Origin: Lomentospora prolificans
Lineage: Eukaryota > Ascomycota > Sordariomycetes > Microascales > Microascaceae
Direction of reading: 5' to 3'
Length of the DNA: 64,000 nucleotides
NCBI GenBank assembly: GCA_029532625.1
Contig: JARFXM010000008.1
Span: 1,240,001-1,304,000, forward strand
The notes below the pieces were generated by a model that ran no database searches, was not told the origin of the DNA, and was given only the letters and a program-made list of their open reading frames with translations. Below, piece after piece: positions 58,251 through 64,000 of the stretch (position 1 is its first letter; each line of letters begins with the position of its first letter). The position numbers were made by a program, and so were the translations under genes.

Positions 58251-60617
58251 TGCGAGAACTGAATCTTCATTCCTAGCCCTGAGCTACAGGAAGCCTCGGC
58301 AACCAAGCAGGAAACACTTTCAATATGAGTCAATGGAGAACTTCTATTCGCGAATTTGCACCAGCGGTTCGCGACATTCTTCACGGGAAAGAAAGGGTTT
58401 GAAGTCAAGGAAGATCTACATTGAGGAAGGCTACAGAAGGTATATGAGGAAACGATAACCCCGAGGGTACGAGTGACACGACCGCTCTCCATTGGAAGAG
58501 GGCAAGACGTGCCGGAAGTATCAGATAGGAAATACCATTTTATCGTGACGCCACATCACCTAAAAGCTGGGTGAAATAATAAATGGCATAAAAGGAGTGA
58601 CCAGGGGATCAACATCACGCAAGGTCCTCCCCCCAGCCGCCATGAGAAACGCGGGGAAGGGGGAACGACGAACTTGAGACTCGCCGTGCGATTCTAGGGG
58701 GGGGGGGCTAAATGTAGCAATTGACTAAAAATGGAGTCAAGAAGCCTAACGCGTTAACTTGCGTGGTTCTTAGAAATGCTGCCGCCTCGTATCGTGAGAA
58801 GGCACCTTCGAGGCATCGGGGCAGCAATCGCGAGCGCCTCTCACTCCTCTCGCCCAGGCTGCCATGGCTCGAGCCAAGCTGGCCCCAATTGAAAGGAGAA
58901 GAGGGGGGCGTCATGGTGCGGAGCAACTAATATCGCGCCCGGATATAAGGCTTGGGGTAAGCGGCACGGAAGGAAGGAACATCTTTACTTGTCGTGCGGG
59001 TGCCGTCGAAGCTTGTTCAAGACGGGTGATTATGAATATAATCGGCAGAAGGTCGAGATCTGGGCTGCGGGGACAGGTTACGTACGATCTTGGCTGCAAT
59101 GGTTTTCACTTTAGCGGCGGGATTCTTGCAGGGTGCATCCATCTCTAGCGGATAAATGGTTTCGAATGTCAGAATTGGGAAAGAGAAGCAAAGGTGTCAA
59201 GCTCCTCGACCGTCTGAGCATGTGTCTGTAACCGCTAGGTCCCGCCTTCATCTTCTCGCATCCTTATCTCTCCACTTGTGCGGCTAGTAAGCTCCTTTTC
59301 TGATAGTCGAGCCGAAACGTCACATTCGAAGGTTTGGGTTACCAGGAGAGCTGTCGCCAAATTTTCGAAGCTTGGCCCCTGCACGTATGCTCCTATGTCT
59401 TGTTGCGCCCAGTGACTTCTGGTTAGTTTCGCATCCTTGCCTGGAAGATAAGAATCGCCATCTACAAGGCCACTCAGCGTATCCCGGTTTCATCTAATCA
59501 CTTTATCCATGCTCTGCAAACTGGCCATATTACTGCCCCCTCAATGGAGGCTCGATTATCTGTCCATCGATTGCGTGCACCTCGTCCTTGGGCCAAGAAA
59601 ATCCCAAGGTTCAGTATGCGTCCATATGAGTGGGAGAAAATACCCGGAATTACCACAAGGTGTTAGCAATATCTGGTTGCCGTCTGTATGGTGTAAGGGT
59701 GGGCTTGCCTGTGTAGACTTCTCGTGCACACGTCGTCTTACCCAAGTCCCGTATGTGTCGCCCCCTCCCAATATCGAGCAGCTCGCATGGTGTGTGACCG
59801 CAGGGTACCCGTGTCGGTCATCGCATGTGCTGATCCGTTGGTGCCGCACCCGCGTATTATCTTGCTATCAACTTTCCTCTCCTTTCGGTAGGCCCAGGCT
59901 TCTCTGCAGCCCCAACCACAACAATACTCAAAATTGACCGGAAAACCTCGATTGCTCTAGTGCTCCAGGGCAAGAGTCAGTTTAGGTGACTATTTCAGCC
60001 TGCGGATTCTTTTTGGCCTTTGAAATCAAGGTAGTTGTGATAGCTGTAACGTGTCCAAGAGGTGGGCGAGAGGAGCAAGAGGAAGGAACCTTGTGGCTAT
60101 GTCCGGCATTAAGAAAAGGAAGGAGCATCACGGTTTCTCCAACCCCGGAATGGCACAAGCAAGATGGGGAAGGGAAAGGCGTCCTAGGCCTTTAAATAAC
60201 TCGTCTGCTTAACGCTGGTAAATGAGTAGAGAATCCCCGCGCGACCTGGAAAGCCTGACTCGTCCAGCTGCTAGCGGATGTCTAAATGTTATCCGTGTGG
60301 CGCGGATCTGAAGTCCATTGAATGATCAAGATTATAGATTTCCCACTTGAGTCCATGACGATGAGAGCATTAGAGGAATACGGAAGAAGGTTCACTGCGC
60401 GCGGCGTAAAGGAAGATTACTGCTCGAATAGATCTGGAGAGAGGAATAAGCTCCGAAAACAGGTATAAAACCTCGGTTCTATTCTAACGAGTTATTCTCA
60501 TCGCTAACATAACAAATAAAAAACCGGAATCACATAGCACGAGTTATAAGAGGTATCAGTCAAACCCTCGTGCTTGAACCGCTCCATCTAAAAAGCCAGA
60601 CATAGCTCATCCTCGGA
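58251..60617. other. Intergenic region upstream of the SET gene
   Basis: 2.4 kb between tandem minus-strand genes. It includes the SET-gene promoter (from 58251), a G run at about 58699-58707 and no other supported feature. Frames of up to 140 codons here lack ATG starts or codon bias. Confidence 0.55.
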
Positions 60618-61423
60618 TCAATCTCGGCGCGTGGCGGCCCTGACAATCTTTCGCTTCAAGTCTTGTTCCTCCTTCGGATGGACGTAAAACACGCTCTTCC
60701 CATCAGTTGACTTTCCAATCTTGGGAGTTTCAACTACAAAGTTACGGACGACCTTGAGTACCCTCCGGCTTGCCCCGCACGAAAGCTTGATAGAACGGGG
60801 ATTCCGGAGATACTCGGTATCGGCTGCGAATGAATTATCGAGGACAATCTCCTCTCTCGGCTTCCGGTCTTTGCTGCTGCCACCACTACCCTTACCGCTC
60901 CCCTTATTTGTACCCTTGCCTTTACCCTTGCCTTTGCGACCCTTCCAGCCCTTTCGGCTCCTAGAGTCGGTCTTGTCGGATTCGAACTTTTGGCCAGAAG
61001 GATTTTTGGGGGGAGCTTTGTCATTCCCAAGTTCCCTAGAAAGGTTTATATTCCCTCCTTTGTCCCGAATGTGCTGGATTTTCTTGAGCATAGTTTCTCC
61101 TTGTTCTCGAGTAATGTACTTGACGAGTTGCTGTATAGGTTAAGCATGCGTTTAGCGAACAAGTTCCAAGATAGCAGCGAATGCTAGAACTGCTCGTATA
61201 CCTTCTCATCCTCAACGTGGCCTTCAACGATACCGTCAATGAGCGAGTGCTTGAAGACTTGCAGTTGAGCCTTGGCGACCTTGCAATTGTCAACATCAAT
61301 GGCTTTTCCCAGCTGGACGAGACTAGCGGCCATGTCCTTGGCCTCCTCAGAAGCTAGACTACCGAGAGGATTGGCGACGGCAGAGAGAGCCGAAACGAGG
61401 GGAATGAGAAACGAGAGACGCAT
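60618..61423 (-). CDS. Small secreted protein with Gly/Lys-rich repeat tract
   Basis: Exons 61423-61202 and 61130-60618 join in phase 0 across a 71-base intron (GTATAC...TACAG) into 244 residues. MRLSFLIPLVSALSAVANP is a signal peptide. Residues about 25-95 are helical, with AKDMAASLVQLGKAIDVDNC and the exon-join region HVEDEKQLVKYITREQGE. Residues about 130-165 are a basic Gly/Lys-rich tract with repeated GKGKG and GSG units, then a conserved-looking Val/Arg-rich end. I do not recognise a family. It could be a secreted effector-like or cell-wall protein, or an inhibitor with a low-complexity linker; no function is claimed. Codons above the ATG are in frame but contain no ATG. Confidence 0.75.
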
Positions 61424-61950
61424 ATTGGCGGTAACGAGTGATACTTGGTTAAAATAAAGTTCTTTAATTAGCAATCGGCTTAAAGAGCGATGAATACACA
61501 AGACTTTTTTGATGTTGGGTATCGTTGACGATATGCTAGATGGAGGAAGAGAGAGTTGGCTCAAGAGAAGGAGTTTGGTCAAGGGTGTAAAGCTCCGGAC
61601 TAGGGAAGCCGCTGAGGGCAAGACGTCCTCGAAACCATTGGAAGTAGCGGCAGGAACATATGGAAGTGCCGATCGGCTGTGCTGCCTCTGAAGTCTTCGC
61701 AGAAGGAGCGGCAGGGCAGAGTGGAGTGGTAAGCAGGGTCTGTTACCTTGTTGCCGGAAGTTCCATTAGGAAAGAGCAGAACCGACAATGTGCAACTGGC
61801 ACAAGTACAGAAAGCTCAACAATGAGTCCTCGCTCTCGTTCTTCTTTGGCCTTAGGGGAATTCTTTCTCCCTGAAACTGGAACTTTTTGGTTCCTCGTTT
61901 GATTACTCTTCTCGAGACCATGTTAAAGATGCGAATAGGACAGTGCTCGT
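61424..61950. other. Short intergenic region between tandem minus-strand genes
   Basis: 527 bases with the promoter of the secreted-protein gene and the 3' UTR of the hydrolase gene. No other signal found. Confidence 0.6.
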
Positions 61951-63250
61951 TCATCCAGTAGGACTTTGCTCTTGGTTGGCCCTGCCCTCGGATTTTAGCG
62001 CCTCTGCTATTTCTGTTTCGATAGCAACGGTCACTGCGTGCCTTCCCTCGACCCTAATCATCGACTCATTATGATACGCCTTAGGGACACTAGCTCTTTC
62101 CACAGGTATCCCAAGGTCAACGCAGCGTTGGTAAAGCATGTCGATCTGGGTGGCAGGGACGAGCTCATCTCGTCCAGCTGCCAGGATAAACACGTGTGGT
62201 GGCGTCATATTGGCAGCTTTGCTCTTCTCCGCTAGAATACCCAGATTCTTCCAGTTGTCTAAGTGGTTGCGTAGAAATGGCCATAAATGCTTATATGGAA
62301 CCCATTTCTCGGGATAGAGAGTGGCCAACATGAAGCGTATTGAATGGAAGGGTGTCTCTAAAATCATTGCATGCAGCCGCAGCCATTTCGGGAAGTCGGG
62401 TGAAATGGCAAGGTTAGTTGCGAATCCGCACCCGATGCTCTGTCCCCAAAGGAGAAAAACTGGCGGCTTCCCGCCATTCTTGCTACATCTCTCGGCGATC
62501 CACTGGGCGGCGGCTTCGGTGTCTTTGTTGATGCCTTTTTCAGATGGACGTCCTTTAGATCTCCAGTATCCTCGGTAATTGAGGCAGACCATGGTAATGG
62601 CGTAGTGCGCTTTTGTGTTGCGATCCCTTAAAGACCGAAGGACGTACGACAGGTCGGGTAGCCGCGGAGGCATCGAAGATGCATTACCTGTAAGGTGTAA
62701 GCGTCCGAAGGTGGGCAGTGAGGGGATGACTACCTTGAAAGTAGAGAATATACACAGGTATCGGCTCCTCCCCCTCTGTAGGACTAGAGCTAGAGTGACC
62801 AGGTGGCCCGCCTGTGACTACATCGGCCACGCAAAGGGATAACTTTGTGTTGTCGGCGGCCACAATCTTCTCCTCTCGCCACTTGATCCCATAACACTGC
62901 GCCTCGTAATCTTCGATTGTTTCACTACGGGCGTTCGGGGGTAGTCCCGGCATGTAAATGATTTTGTTCTGGAATACGACCATCATAGTACACTTCCAAA
63001 CCCAAAGCGCTCCGAGGAGGCCGCAAAACATGGCTGGGGGAAGCAAGAATGGCTTTAGTGAGACCTGGCGTGTCTGCTTATGAGGAATTAGATATGGTCG
63101 AGGTGCTACGGCGCGAGGCCGAGCCGACCGTAGAGAGGAGACAAAACTGGCTCTCATTGCTGTTGTTGCTACCAACTTCGTTGTGCTAACCGCATTGCGG
63201 CTCAAAGAATCTCTCGAACTGGCGCCAAGACCGACTCGGGACCTGGTCAT
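61951..63250 (-). CDS. Membrane-anchored alpha/beta hydrolase (ABHD12/13, Bem46-like)
   Basis: Exons 63250-62734 and 62687-61951 join over a 46-base intron (GTAGTC...TTACAG) into 417 residues. A basic N-terminus is followed by a hydrophobic segment PAMFCGLLGALWVWKCTMMVV near residue 75, so the protein is probably a single-pass membrane or mitochondrial/ER protein. The hydrolase fold has the oxyanion-loop sequence YFQGNASS, the nucleophile elbow GQSIG, an Asp in GRDELVP and a His in AYHNES. Bem46-family hydrolases usually read HGN at the oxyanion position; here Gln replaces His, as I recall for one fungal subfamily. The start MTRSRVGLG is the first ATG; MRASFVSS at 63154 is an alternative. The intron is unusually short. 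Confidence 0.8.
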
Positions 63251-64000
63251 ACAGATTAATACTATGCTGTAAGGATCAGAAGGGCCATCAGAAGGATCTG
63301 CGCGAAGCAACGTTCAATCAGCGAATTTATTCTGCCCAACATACTTCACCGCCCAATAGATATCTATCCCTGTCTTTTTGTCGTCCTGCTCGCTATTACC
63401 ATTGAAATGGAAATAATACTTCTTGACACCACATTGGAGCACCCTCCGCTGATTCGTACAGGTGAGGTGTGCACGTCGACAGGTGCCAACGCACAACTGA
63501 GCGCTTTTTAGTCTCGCCAGCCTACCCAGTCGTTTTCGCGTCCTCACCTGGACAGGGTTATAGGCGCATGGATTCTGAGCCTTTGGCGGGCCATCAAAAT
63601 ATGATTTCGAGCCAGCAATGCAGCCGACGGCAGCAGTTGGGTAAGGTACTTCATCCCTGTGTTGACTCGAGCCTGGGGTATCGAGACCTTGGGTCGCCAG
63701 GGTAATTGGTCACCCTTGCAGCTGCCAGCCACTGTGGGGTACATCGTCAAGATGCCCAAATACTTGTCATCTCATCCCATCCTTGCCCCTCATGATTAAG
63801 GACTGACGTGCAAGTATATTCCCGATTGTAAACTCAACTAAACCATCTTCTCGTTTCCGTCCCTTGTTCTTGTCCTACCTTCGCTCTCTGTAAATCCCGA
63901 TCAATCCACTATTCACCCGATTCTTCCCTTTCCCATCATCCGGATCCCATCAACGCTGACTAGATTCGAGCGCATCTTCCCCGCCCCTTTTTTTTTTCCC
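63251..64000. other. Intergenic region at the right window edge
   Basis: 750 bases upstream of the hydrolase gene. From about 63840 the plus strand is C/T-rich, consistent with the leader of a gene that starts beyond the window on the plus strand. No exon is visible. Confidence 0.45.

Noticed and set aside
1..64000. Transposons, CRISPR arrays, biosynthetic cluster or RIP-mutated repeats
   Set aside because: No long direct or inverted repeats, transposase or reverse transcriptase motifs, or AT-rich TpA-biased blocks were seen by eye, and gene functions are mixed.

Overview
The window looks like a chromosomal segment of a filamentous ascomycete (Pezizomycotina, most likely Sordariomycetes). 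Genes are interrupted by short introns of about 60-170 bases with GTRNGT donors and CTAAC/CTAAT branch points. Coding exons prefer C or G in third positions, genes lie on both strands without operons, and promoters and leaders are pyrimidine-rich. The species cannot be named from the sequence alone. I rebuilt 17 spliced genes and one single-exon gene by joining exons at sites that keep the frame and restore family motifs. There are no credible tRNA or rRNA genes, transposons, CRISPR arrays or RIP-mutated tracts.

Left part (1-24.9 kb): gene-poor. Only two genes are clear: a HAL4/SAT4-type Ser/Thr kinase (11172-12759, +) and a disordered, probably nuclear protein (15192-16624, -). Both appear to have very long pyrimidine-rich 5' leaders almost free of AUG (about 8.65-11.17 kb and 16.6-18.2 kb or beyond). 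These explain part of the apparent desert. The stretches 1-8.6 kb and 18.6-24.3 kb remain unexplained.

Middle part (24.9-45.1 kb): dense housekeeping genes. They are RPC19 (RNA polymerase I/III), the LYR subunit NDUFA6 of complex I, the splicing factor BUD31, a ZNF511-like zinc-finger protein, an EST1/SMG7-like protein, adenosine kinase, ribosomal protein uL2, a WHIM-type chromatin protein, a DUF1770/Atg43-like protein and translation termination factor eRF1.

Right part (46-64 kb): an HTD2-like hot-dog dehydratase, an orphan Pro/Gln/Ala-rich protein, a YAP-binding/glomulin-like protein, an F-box-like protein, a SET-domain protein with a signal peptide, a small secreted Gly/Lys-rich protein and a membrane-anchored alpha/beta hydrolase.

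The genes do not form one pathway or a biosynthetic cluster. The best leads are gene-expression features: an in-frame 73-codon extension after the eRF1 UGA stop, an in-frame mitochondrial-type N-terminal extension of adenosine kinase with a TATA box inside it, a GC-AG intron, AUG-depleted leaders with small uORFs, and a 12-base terminal coding exon in NDUFA6.
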